This document shows, in pieces, positions 44,303 through 52,789 of a stretch of DNA of 53,367 nucleotides; the stretch's first letter is position 1; each line of letters opens with the position of its first letter. Both the position numbers and the translations under genes were made by a program. Location: NCBI GenBank assembly GCA_022510785.1, contig JAFLSV010000012.1, forward strand, positions 1 to 53,367, read 5' to 3'. The notes below the pieces were generated by a model that was given only the letters and a program-made list of their open reading frames with translations, was not told where the DNA came from and ran no database searches. This DNA is from Desulfovibrionaceae bacterium (lineage in GTDB: Bacteria; Desulfobacterota; Desulfovibrionia; Desulfovibrionales; Desulfovibrionaceae).

Positions 44303-47300
44303 TCAGTCTGACGGCGCGCCGTCCGCCATGTCCACCACGCGCCGTCCGGCGGCGTCCACCGTAAGAGCCTGCCTGCGGAAGCGCCTCGGCCAGTCCTTGC
44401 CCAGCAGAACCTCGGCCAGCCACTCCACACTGTGCAGCACCGGGCGGTGGGTGTCCACCGGAGCCGGCGCAGCCGCCGGAGTGGTGTCCCGGGCGCCATG
44501 GGGGGCCGTGTCCATGTCGTCGGACTGGCCCTTTCCGCGCACGCCGCGGGCGGGGTGATCTTCCTTCATGGTCAGCAGGGTGCGGGCTATGCCCAGCTTG
44601 CAGGAGGGGCAGCCCACCAGAATGGGGGCTTCGGCCTCGTAGCCCATGAGGGCGCTTTGCAGGCGGCCGCGCTTGCGTTCGCGCAGCGCGTTGTAAATGC
44701 CGGGCGAGCTGTAGGCCCCGGTGCCGGATTCGCCGCAGCAGCCGGGGTTGAGCAGAATGGACGCCCCGCTGAGCCGCTCCAGGGCGCGCGCGGTTTTGCC
44801 GCCGCCCTTGACGGCCTTGACGCCCTCCCATTCCGGATGGCACGAGGCGTGGTAGATGAGCCGCTCGCCGCTGAGCTGCCTGCCCAGGGGCAGCCTTTCC
44901 ACCAGAAGCTGAATGATGTCATGCTGCGTGAGGGGCATGCCGTTCGGGGCCGTGAGCTGATGGCGGGACAGGCTGGAGCGGCAGGAGCCGCAGGCCGTGA
45001 CCAGGCCGCGCACCGCGAAGCCCGCTTCCTGCGCTTCGGCCAGGCAGTCGGCCAGAGACGCGCGGTTGCGTTCCAGATTGTCGCGGTAGTTGCCATCCGC
45101 TCCGGACGAGAGCAGGGGGTAGCCGCAGCACAGGTGCTGGCGGGGCACTACTGCGGGCACGCCCGCGCGCATGAGCAGGGCCAGGGTGGCCAGCGCGATG
45201 CGGCGGTAAAAAAGACTGCCCCCGCATCCGGGGAAGTAGAGCACGGCCCCGCCCCCGCTCCGGGCTTCGCCCCCGTCATGCTCCTCAAGTCCGGCGGGCA
45301 GGAAGAGGCCGCCCCGATCCAGGCGCAGGCCCTCGTACAGGTTGGTCATGCCCAGTTCCGGCCCCTTGCCCGAAAAGAGCGGACTTTCGATGCGCTCGCG
45401 CCAGACGCGCGGCACCAGGCCGATGACCCTGTTTTGCACCTTCTGGCCCAGAGCCGCCGCCTTGGCCGCGCGGGGCACGCGCCTGGCCGGGTTGCGCGAA
45501 AGCCAGTTGAGCACCCGGCTTTTGACGGGGTGGCCGCCCATGCCTTCTTCCTTGAGAAAGGCCAGCATGGCCAGGGCCACTTCGGCGGATTCGATTTTCA
45601 CCGGGCACACCGAGGTGCAGCGGCCACAGCCGGTGCAGTGCTCCACCATGTGGCGCAGTTCCTCCATGACGGAGGCGTCGGGCGAGCCGCTGGTCACCTG
45701 GCTGTAATAGAGCGCTTCGGTCATGGCGCCGAGAACCATGTTCTTGTTGCGCGGGTGGTACTGATAAGAGCGCTCGGCGTAGACCATGGGACACACCTGC
45801 TTGCATTTGCCGCAGCGGGTGCAGGTCTGCACCGTGGACAGCAGGCGGATGAAGCGCTCTTTGTCGGGCAGGCCGCTCTGGCGGATATCCTCAATGAGCC
45901 GGTTGAAGGAAAAGGTGAAGGGCCGCACGGGCAGCTGGCGCTGTACCAGTTTGCCGGGGTTGAGGATATCCCGCGGATCCACGCGGTTTTTGAACTCGCG
46001 CAGGGCGTCCATGCCGGCCTTGCCCATAAAGGCTATCTTGGTGATGCCTATGCCGTGCTCGCCGGACACCGCGCCGCCCATATCCTGAGCCATGCTCATG
46101 ACTTGCATGGCGGCGTCCTCGGCCTGCTCCATCATGAGCGGATCGTTGGAGTTGACCGGAATATTGACGTGGCAGTTGCCGTCGCCGGCGTGCATGTGAC
46201 TGGCCACAATGATGCGGCTGGCCTGCATGTAGTCCGCGATTTTGGCAATTTTGGGGGCCAGGCGGGGATATTTGCCCTGCAGGGCGCCCAAAAAAACGGC
46301 GGCGCGGGTGGCCAGCTCGTCGTCCGTCATGGGTTCCGCGCCCGCCGCGCCGGGCGCGGCCCCGGCGGGCTCGTCGCCCTGGGCCAGGCGCGAGGCCAGA
46401 GAAAATTCGCGGTTAAAGTCCCGATCCTCCATGGGGAAGCCGGGCAGGCGGCCCACTTCCTGCATGGCGTGGCGGTAGGCCGCGGCGCTCATGCTCAGGT
46501 TGAGCTGTTCCAGAAAGAGGGCAAAGTCGGGCATGCGGCTCATGGGAATGACCACGTCCTCGTTCATCTTGAAGCCCGAGGTGCGCCGGGCGATGGCCGA
46601 GAGCTTGTGGCGGTCTTCCCAGAACAGCTCACCCTCCTTGGCGTCCCTGGCGATGGTGGCGGCCACGAATTCGTTGTCGCCCACCAGGGCGGCGATTTCA
46701 TTGATGGTCTGATCGAGCAGGTATTCGTCGTCACCGTCCACCTGCACGATAATAACGGAAATGGGGTCGCCCTGGTGGCGCGTGGACTTGCGCTGATAGC
46801 CTATGGCCTGCACATACTTGACGTTGAATTCCTCCAGGGCCGACACGCGCACATAGTCACCCTCGCGCCGGATGCGATCGCGCAGGGCCACGATTTCGCC
46901 GATGATCACGGCGGCGGGGCGCATGGAGCGGCCAAAGAATTCCAGCACCATGACCCGGGAAAAGGCGGGCTTTTTGTGCAGGGTAAAGGTCGCCTCGGTG
47001 ATGAGGCCGTCCACGCCTTCTTTCTGTATGCCGGGCAGGCCGCCCAGCACCTTGTTGGTGACGTCCTTGCCCAGGCCCGGCAGACGGATTTCGTCGCCGC
47101 GAAGCTCCACCACGCTGCGCATGCCGCCGGACTGATCCCGCACCTCGAACACGGCCTTTTCGTCCTGCAGAATCTTGTGACCCGGATGATCCGCGCGGGC
47201 CACCTCGATGTGCTCGCCGGTGGGGGTCACCATGCGCCAGGACAGCAGGTTGTCCAGGGTGGTGCCGTATTCAAAGGCGAAGGGCCCGCCCGAATTTTCG

Positions 47301-48028
47301 GCCACGTTGCCGCCTATGGTGGAGGCCGTTCTGGAGGCCGGATCCACAGTGAACAAGAGGTTGTTTTTGGCTGCGAGGTCAATGGCGTCCTGGGTGATGA
47401 CCCCGGCCTGACAGGTCAGTGTCAGGCGTCCGGCATCCAGGCGCATGGCGGTAAGGCGGGTCATGCTGACAATGACCGAGCGCTTGCGGGCGGGCACCGC
47501 GCCCCCGGTCATGCCCGAGCCGCCGCCCCGGGGGATGAGGGCGAACTTCATGTCGTTGGCCAGGCGCACCAGGGAGGCCACCTGCTCGGGCGTGGCGGGC
47601 TCCACCACCAGAAGGGGCAGCTCCATGCGCAGGTCGGTGGCGTCGGTGGCGGCCTCCACCAGAGCGCCCCGCCGGGTGATCACGCAGTCGGCGGGCATGA
47701 GAGCGGCCAGGCGGGTGATGAGTTCCCGGCGGAAGGCCACTTCGGCATCATACGCGCTCCAGAACATGGTGATGCCTTCGCCGATGCCGGTGGCGTACTG
47801 GTGGGCCAGGGCCTGGGATTCGCGCCGGAAGCGCGCGTCCACACTGGCCTTCACCGTCGCCGGGGATATGAAGGGATTATAGGCCGCCAGAAAAAGCTCC
47901 TCGGCGATTTCGGTGGCCAGCTCGCGCACGGCGTCGGGCCAGTTTTCGTATTCGTCGAGATTGATGCGCAGAATGCGGTTGACCACGAACGCGGCGGAAA
48001 TGGAAACATGCGGCCCTTTGTGGGGCAT
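44303..48028 (-). CDS. Fused FAD-binding and Fe-S protein, D-lactate dehydrogenase type
   Basis: 1241 residues. The N-terminal ~600 residues are a GlcD/Dld-like FAD (PCMH) oxidase with the FAD loop LIPRGGGSGMTGGAVP and TASTIGGNVAENSGGPFA, then the C-terminal part of that fold (HMHAGDGNCHVNIPVNS). Two 4Fe-4S motifs follow, CTRCGKCKQVCP and CTGCGRCTSVCP. Two CCG-type cluster repeats end the protein (YFPGCGGSLFYRR with HLCCGYPLL, YHASCHPEWEG with NPGCCGESG). It probably oxidises D-lactate (or a similar 2-hydroxy acid) and passes electrons to menaquinone or HdrD-like acceptors. AAGGAG precedes ATG 48028. Fusions of this type are known in sulfate reducers; the substrate is not proven. Confidence 0.9.
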   Translation of the reverse strand: MPHKGPHVSISAAFVVNRILRINLDEYENWPDAVRELATEIAEELFLAAYNPFISPATVKASVDARFRRESQALAHQYATGIGEGITMFWSAYDAEVAFRRELITRLAALMPADCVITRRGALVEAATDATDLRMELPLLVVEPATPEQVASLVRLANDMKFALIPRGGGSGMTGGAVPARKRSVIVSMTRLTAMRLDAGRLTLTCQAGVITQDAIDLAAKNNLLFTVDPASRTASTIGGNVAENSGGPFAFEYGTTLDNLLSWRMVTPTGEHIEVARADHPGHKILQDEKAVFEVRDQSGGMRSVVELRGDEIRLPGLGKDVTNKVLGGLPGIQKEGVDGLITEATFTLHKKPAFSRVMVLEFFGRSMRPAAVIIGEIVALRDRIRREGDYVRVSALEEFNVKYVQAIGYQRKSTRHQGDPISVIIVQVDGDDEYLLDQTINEIAALVGDNEFVAATIARDAKEGELFWEDRHKLSAIARRTSGFKMNEDVVIPMSRMPDFALFLEQLNLSMSAAAYRHAMQEVGRLPGFPMEDRDFNREFSLASRLAQGDEPAGAAPGAAGAEPMTDDELATRAAVFLGALQGKYPRLAPKIAKIADYMQASRIIVASHMHAGDGNCHVNIPVNSNDPLMMEQAEDAAMQVMSMAQDMGGAVSGEHGIGITKIAFMGKAGMDALREFKNRVDPRDILNPGKLVQRQLPVRPFTFSFNRLIEDIRQSGLPDKERFIRLLSTVQTCTRCGKCKQVCPMVYAERSYQYHPRNKNMVLGAMTEALYYSQVTSGSPDASVMEELRHMVEHCTGCGRCTSVCPVKIESAEVALAMLAFLKEEGMGGHPVKSRVLNWLSRNPARRVPRAAKAAALGQKVQNRVIGLVPRVWRERIESPLFSGKGPELGMTNLYEGLRLDRGGLFLPAGLEEHDGGEARSGGGAVLYFPGCGGSLFYRRIALATLALLMRAGVPAVVPRQHLCCGYPLLSSGADGNYRDNLERNRASLADCLAEAQEAGFAVRGLVTACGSCRSSLSRHQLTAPNGMPLTQHDIIQLLVERLPLGRQLSGERLIYHASCHPEWEGVKAVKGGGKTARALERLSGASILLNPGCCGESGTGAYSSPGIYNALRERKRGRLQSALMGYEAEAPILVGCPSCKLGIARTLLTMKEDHPARGVRGKGQSDDMDTAPHGARDTTPAAAPAPVDTHRPVLHSVEWLAEVLLGKDWPRRFRRQALTVDAAGRRVVDMADGAPSD

Positions 48029-48137
48029 GATGGACTCCTTGGGAAAAGGGACAAGGAATTAGTATACGATCTGCCCCCCGGAAAGACAAGGAGTCCGGCG
48101 CGTGCTTGTCCGCCGCACTTCGCGGGCGTTCCGCCCG

Positions 48138-48848
48138 TCACTCCAGCACAAACCCGGGGCGATTCGGACTCAGGATATGGATCTCGGCCTTGGCTCCGGT
48201 CCAGCGCGCAAGCCACCCGCTGAGTTCGTCCGCGATGACGGGCAGGAGGGCCTCGCCCGCCGCGCCCATGAAATCCACATTGATGGCCGCCCGCGTGGTG
48301 GAGGGCAGAAGCTTGCTGGGGTCGCCGTTTTTCCAGCACCAGGCACGGCAGAACACATTCCGGCTGCCCGTGTCCATGTACACGATTTCGCCCGCGGGCG
48401 GGTGCTCCAGAGTGTCCGGCTGGCCCAGGGGCACATAGTTTTCATCGCCCGTGGCAAAGTCCAGGCGCAGATCGCCGCTGACCGCGTCCAGATCATCCCC
48501 GCCGCAGGGCACCAGATGGCGCAGGCTGACACAGTTGAAGAGGGCCACCAGAGTGTTGACGTAGGGCAGTTCCGCGCCCTTGCGCACCCGTTTGATCAGA
48601 TTGATGACCGAGGGCGGATAGCGTTTGGGGTTGAGGTTCATGGAGCGGAAAAGCTCCGCCCAGGCCGCCAGGCCCGGGTGCTCCATAAAGCCGGCCAGCT
48701 CGTCGCGCCGGGCCGTGGCCTCGGCCTCGCGCAGCAGGGCCAGCACCTCGGGAATTTCGCGGCTGTTGTCCACGCCGCGCGCCACCAGAACGGCGCGGCG
48801 GAAGAGCGGATAGCGGTCAAACACGGCGGGGGCGATGGTGTAGCGCAT
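48138..48848 (-). CDS. B3/B4 domain protein (PheRS beta-like tRNA editing fold)
   Basis: 236 residues of the stand-alone B3/4 type related to the editing domain of phenylalanyl-tRNA synthetase beta. SMNLNPKRYPPSVINLIKRV and PYVNTLVALFNCVSLRHLVP are typical pieces, as is the later AINVDFMGAAGEALLPVIAD. Members may clear mischarged tRNA or bind nucleotides; the exact job is unknown. ATG 48848 gives the family start. It lies between the M23 gene and the large FAD protein on the same strand. Confidence 0.8.
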   Translation of the reverse strand: MRYTIAPAVFDRYPLFRRAVLVARGVDNSREIPEVLALLREAEATARRDELAGFMEHPGLAAWAELFRSMNLNPKRYPPSVINLIKRVRKGAELPYVNTLVALFNCVSLRHLVPCGGDDLDAVSGDLRLDFATGDENYVPLGQPDTLEHPPAGEIVYMDTGSRNVFCRAWCWKNGDPSKLLPSTTRAAINVDFMGAAGEALLPVIADELSGWLARWTGAKAEIHILSPNRPGFVLE

Positions 48849-48892
48849 GAGAACTCCGGACGGGCGGCGCCGCGGATGGAACGGGGCAGGGT

Positions 48893-50212
48893 TTACAGAT
48901 CCACGGCGAGGCGCCTCACGATATTGTCGCGCACCCAGGCGGCATCCAGCCATTCAATGGGATTCACGGGCAGGCCGCCCACCAGCACGCCGAAATGCAC
49001 ATGATCGCCCACGGCCATGCCAGTGGTGCCGGTTTTGCCCAGAATGCCGCCGGCCTGAACCTCCGCGCCGGGCTCTGTCAGGATTTCGCTCATGTGGGCG
49101 TACAGGGTCATCAGTCCCAGGCCGTGATCCACCAGCACCATATTGCCGTAAATGCCCAGATAGCCGGTAAAGATCACCCGGCCCGCCTGGGCGGCGGGAA
49201 TATCGGCGTGCGCCACGGAGGCCAGATCCAGGCCGGTGTGCGTTTGCTCGTCGATTTTTTCGCCGTTGAACAGATAGGTGCGGAAGTCGCCAAAGCCCGC
49301 TTTCACGGCCGAGCGCGGCAGGCGCTTCAGGTACGGCGCGGCGAAAAAGCCGGGACTGCTGGTCTGGCCCAGCTCCAGCAGTTTGGCGTCGTTTTCCCGG
49401 CGAACCTTCGTGTTGACGCACAGATACTGATCCAGTGGATTGTCCCTGTCCGGACACAGGCCGGCCAGCTCGTCAGCCTTGGCGCTCAGCAGCGAATCCC
49501 CGATGCTCACGGTGTCGGCTTTGAAGCCGCGGTTCTGGATGTTGACCAGAAGACGGCTGGAGGTCACGTTGTCCGCCATGTCGCGGGCCATGATTTCCGG
49601 AGAAAAGCTGGTGGCGCTCATGGTGTACGGGAAGGGGAAAAGACAGGCAAAGGCCCCGTTCGGCTGGCGGTGGCCGGGGAAAAAGAAGTCCCCCACCCTG
49701 ACGCCGCTTTCCTTCACGTCTTCGGACACCGTATAGACAATGAGGGCGCTGCCTCCGCGCCGGATGCCGGGGGGCACGGTCTTGACCGCAATGCGCGGCG
49801 GCTGGGAGTCAAGGCGCATGGGCAGGGTCAGGGTGCTGCTGTTCCCCTTGCCGAAGCCGGCGTACGATCCGTCGTAGGCCCTGATTTCCAGTTCAAACGA
49901 GCCTTCGGGCAGCTTGGCGTCCCGCAGGGTGAAGCTCACGTCGCGCCGGGTGGCGGAATCGGAAAATTCCTGATTGAGCACGACCAGAGACTGCGTGTTC
50001 CGGCGCACGGTGATCTTCACCCGGCGCACGCCTGACGGGTCGGCGATCCGCGCGGTGAGGGTCTGCGCCGGCCCCACCCGTGACGTGTCCGGCGACAGGG
50101 CCAGGCTGGGGCCGGTGAGGTCGCGGAACAGGAAAAAATACGCACCCGCGGCCACAGCGCCGATGATGAGCAGAGTCATCAGGATGGGCAGGGAGGATCT
50201 GGTTCTGGTCAT
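48893..50212 (-). CDS. M23-family peptidoglycan peptidase, membrane-anchored
   Basis: 439 residues. The N-terminal helix (LPILMTLLIIGAVAAGAYFF) anchors it in the inner membrane with the rest in the periplasm. A beta-rich middle (residues 50-270) looks Ig-like. The C-terminal LytM/M23 domain has HTGLDLAS, YGNMVLVDHGLGLMTLYAHM and GDHVHFGVLV, so all zinc ligands and the catalytic His are present. It likely cuts peptidoglycan cross-links during growth or division. ATG 50212 was chosen because the membrane helix starts right after it. Confidence 0.9.
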   Translation of the reverse strand: MTRTRSSLPILMTLLIIGAVAAGAYFFLFRDLTGPSLALSPDTSRVGPAQTLTARIADPSGVRRVKITVRRNTQSLVVLNQEFSDSATRRDVSFTLRDAKLPEGSFELEIRAYDGSYAGFGKGNSSTLTLPMRLDSQPPRIAVKTVPPGIRRGGSALIVYTVSEDVKESGVRVGDFFFPGHRQPNGAFACLFPFPYTMSATSFSPEIMARDMADNVTSSRLLVNIQNRGFKADTVSIGDSLLSAKADELAGLCPDRDNPLDQYLCVNTKVRRENDAKLLELGQTSSPGFFAAPYLKRLPRSAVKAGFGDFRTYLFNGEKIDEQTHTGLDLASVAHADIPAAQAGRVIFTGYLGIYGNMVLVDHGLGLMTLYAHMSEILTEPGAEVQAGGILGKTGTTGMAVGDHVHFGVLVGGLPVNPIEWLDAAWVRDNIVRRLAVDL

Positions 50213-50354
50213 GAAATGCTCCGTCAGTGAGAAAAAACAGCCGTCGCCGGCGGGCGCGGCCCGGGCGGTTTGCACGATTGGCATGCGCCGGCGGCCTCGG
50301 CGTCCGGTCGGGCGCCGGGATGCGAGGCGGGGCCCGGTCGGCACGGCGGACAGC

Positions 50355-50783
50355 TCAGATCGTATCCGTGCCCTCCAGCAGGGATATAGCCAAGCGCAGG
50401 AAGTCGGCTTCGGTGAGAATGCCCACCAGCTTGCGCCCCTTCAGCACGGGCAGGCAGCCATACTTGTTTTCGTACAGCAGGCGGGCGGCTTCCTTGAGCG
50501 AGGTTTCGGGCTCCACGCAGACCACGTCGCGGCGCATGACATCGCTCACCCGAATGGCGGTGTCAATTTCCTCCTGTACGGCGCTGTCAATTTCCGCCAG
50601 GCGTGAAATGGTGCAGGCCAGAAGGTCGCGGTTGGAAATCAGGCCCTGAAAGGTGCCGTCGTCGTCAGTGACGGGCGTGTGGCGGATTTTGGCCAGCTCC
50701 ATGAGGGAGCGGACATCGCTGAGGGTGTCGCTGGGTTGCAGGGTGAACACGGTATCGGTCATGAGATCGGCGACGGAAACCAT
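50355..50783 (-). CDS. CBS-domain pair protein
   Basis: 142 residues, two CBS domains (VADLMTDTVFTLQPSDTLSD, HTPVTDDDGTFQGLISNRDL; VSDVMRRDVVCVEPETSLKE, YGCLPVLKGRKLVGILTEAD). Stand-alone CBS pairs bind adenine nucleotides and tune other proteins. ATG 50783 follows GAGGAGG. Partner unknown; it lies alone, 142 bases upstream of the M23 gene in the same direction. Confidence 0.9.
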   Translation of the reverse strand: MVSVADLMTDTVFTLQPSDTLSDVRSLMELAKIRHTPVTDDDGTFQGLISNRDLLACTISRLAEIDSAVQEEIDTAIRVSDVMRRDVVCVEPETSLKEAARLLYENKYGCLPVLKGRKLVGILTEADFLRLAISLLEGTDTI

Positions 50784-50968
50784 GGTGCCCTCCTCGTCTC
50801 GGGATGAAAGCGTTTCGGGATGGCCGCGCGGGCGGGCTGGCGCGGGCGGTGCCCGTCCTGCGGCATGGCGGCGCCATGATATATCGACTTTGGGCTGATG
50901 ACAAATCCTGTTTTGCGGAACGGCGCGCACGGTGAGCGCGCGGAGAGTATCCGGAAGGCCGTGCCGGG

Positions 50969-51076
50969 CAGGGCCAGCGCATCATGGGGCTCAGGACTCG
51001 TTAATTGCCAAAGGCCCAAAAAGTTCTCATTACTGGCTCCAGAAGGGGACAATGAAGGAACTTTTTTATCTTTCGC
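50969..51076 (+). mobile_element. ISAs1-family element, remnant 4 (left end only)
   Basis: Terminal repeat CAGGGCCAGCGCATC (50969-50983) followed by about 90 bases also found in remnant 5 (CAAAAAGTTCTCATTACTGG, GGGGACAATGAAGGAACTTT and TTTTATCTTT). The match then stops at about 51077, so only a left-end scrap survives. Remnants 1 and 2 lack this leader and so belong to a different subfamily. Confidence 0.75.
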
Positions 51077-51468
51077 ACGCCCGGATTGCCCGTATCAAGC
51101 GATACTTTCCCCGGTCTCATTTTGGGGTGGGGGTCACAAGCACCCTAAAATATGCTCGCCTGGGACAAAAAGTTTTGTCGTGCCGGTTGATACCATAAAC
51201 GGCATATGGCCTTTTTCCGTCATTCATCAGGAGGAGTTCTTTTTTTTGGGAAGCTGCATTCCGGTCGTGTTTGGAATGGAAAGAAACACGAGACAACAGC
51301 CCCGCTGGACAATGATGAGCGCTTAACGACAAGGAGACAGACATTTCGGTATTGGACGAACGCTGGTCAGGGGTATCCTCAGATGATTCATCGACAGATG
51401 GTTTGTCAGTGTTATGAGCCAAAAGAGATATCTAATATGCTGAATTTATACATTTTTAAGAAGGACAG
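51077..51468. other. Unrecognised DNA after the ISAs1 left end
   Basis: About 390 bases. Small open frames on both strands (for example 51206-51472 plus, 51117-51422 minus) show no domain, no convincing ribosome site pairing and no family I know. Composition is intermediate between host and the AT-rich gene that follows. Nothing can be claimed here. Confidence 0.4.
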
Positions 51469-51580
51469 CTGAAAATTTTGAGACATTCACCTTTTTGATG
51501 GTTTCAAAAAAATTTTCATGGAAATTCAATGGATTATGAGATTATTTTCATCGAAACGGTGAAAGTTTCAAAATTTTCAG
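51469..51580. repeat. 112-bp imperfect palindrome upstream of a radical SAM gene
   Basis: Arm 1 (51469-51491, CTGAAAATTTTGAGACATTC then ACC) and arm 2 (51558-51580) are inverted copies with 21 of 23 matches. Similarity continues inward for several bases (TTT-GATG). The arms are about 66 bases apart. It could be a MITE-like element, a large operator or an RNA stem. It ends 4 bases before a -35 box. Confidence 0.65.
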
Positions 51581-51584
51581 GAGG

Positions 51585-51613
51585 TTGACAAGAAACGGTT
51601 TGTGATATATAGA
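51585..51613 (+). promoter_or_regulatory. Consensus sigma70 promoter of the radical SAM gene
   Basis: TTGACA (51585-51590), a 17-base spacer and TATAGA (51608-51613), about 95 bases upstream of the start at 51710. Confidence 0.7.
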
Positions 51614-51709
51614 AATTATAACAATGTATCCTCAAACCATCTGTCAATGAAATCACATCAAATACTTTCTTTTTACAACTTTTATGCCGGGAACTTATGG
51701 AGGTATGCC

Positions 51710-52657
51710 ATGGCACATACAAATTTTCACAATTTACAAAAAAAATTTTGGGGATTCATTACCCCTCTTCTGAAGCCTTTTCTGAAGCCTTTCATATCCA
51801 AGTTTGATGGAAGACGAGGATGGTTTGCTGGTCGTTATATAAATATGGATAGATATGACAGTAGCGTAGATAATGGTTGTTATATTTTTGGCTCATTTAG
51901 AAATAGACTTGCCTTTGAGTATGAAATTCCTTTGACAAATCATTGTAATTTAAACTGTCAGACATGTACAGCTTTTTCACCAATTGCGGAAAAATCCTTT
52001 CTATCCATGGAAATATTCTGCAGAGATGTCACACGCATGGCTGAACTCTACGGTTCAGAAAATATCTGGCTTCGCATGGTGGGTGGTGAACCACTTCTTC
52101 ACCCTCAAATTACACAAATGATACATCTCTCAAGAAAACTTTTGCCTCATGCCCTCATATCTATTACAACAAATGGGCTTCTCGCAAGAAATATGAATGA
52201 AAATTTTTATACCGTAGCAAAAAATAATAATATTGTTATTCTAAACTCGCCATATCCTCCTATAAATGCAGATGATATTATCACATTTTTAAGGAACCTT
52301 GGCATCAATGCCTTCAAAACTGTAGAAAATTTCAGCACACGAAAAATACCTTTGGATATCGAAGGGACTCAAAATGCAAAAATTAGCTTTGCTCGCTGTA
52401 CATATCGTTGCAACTTCATTGTTGATGGCATGATATCCAGATGCTTTTATCCTGGTGTAATAATCCATTTCAATAAATATTTTAAAAAGGATCTTAAGAC
52501 AACAGACAAGGATTCAATAGACATCCACAAACATACAGCAAAAGATATAAAAGAATTTCTTGAATTACCAATGGATTTTTGTCGGTACTGCAAAAATGAT
52601 ATTTATGAATATTCTGAATGGAAACAATCGTCAAAACAGATATCCGAGTGGACATAA
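51710..52657 (+). CDS. Radical SAM protein, AT-rich, with C-terminal Cys cluster
   Basis: 315 residues from ATG 51710 (GGAGG 7 bases upstream). CNLNCQTC binds the 4Fe-4S cluster that splits SAM; MVGGEPLLHPQ is the SAM-contact loop. Further Cys residues (ARCTYRCNF, MISRCFYPG, DFCRYCKND) look like a SPASM-type auxiliary cluster region. The N-terminus has an aromatic/basic amphipathic helix (FWGFITPLLKPFLKPFISKF). SPASM radical SAM enzymes often modify peptides or sugars, and AT-rich ones like this tend to sit in surface-glycan regions. It is far more AT-rich than the host and lies between two ISAs1 left ends in the same orientation. The substrate is unknown. Confidence 0.78.
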   Translation: MAHTNFHNLQKKFWGFITPLLKPFLKPFISKFDGRRGWFAGRYINMDRYDSSVDNGCYIFGSFRNRLAFEYEIPLTNHCNLNCQTCTAFSPIAEKSFLSMEIFCRDVTRMAELYGSENIWLRMVGGEPLLHPQITQMIHLSRKLLPHALISITTNGLLARNMNENFYTVAKNNNIVILNSPYPPINADDIITFLRNLGINAFKTVENFSTRKIPLDIEGTQNAKISFARCTYRCNFIVDGMISRCFYPGVIIHFNKYFKKDLKTTDKDSIDIHKHTAKDIKEFLELPMDFCRYCKNDIYEYSEWKQSSKQISEWT

Positions 52658-52789
52658 AAACTATAAAGATAGAAAATTTTGTTGAGACATACACCAAAAA
52701 TACAGTCATTTATTTTTGAGAAAAAGAGGAAGGGTCATGACCAGCTAAGAAAAGCTAAAAGGGCTACAAGCAAGTCATGGCAAGCCAAA

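Noticed and set aside
44432..48223. 1263-residue plus-strand open frame opposite the FAD/Fe-S gene
   Set aside because: Antisense shadow of a GC-rich gene; composition is His/Gly/Gln-rich without any domain.
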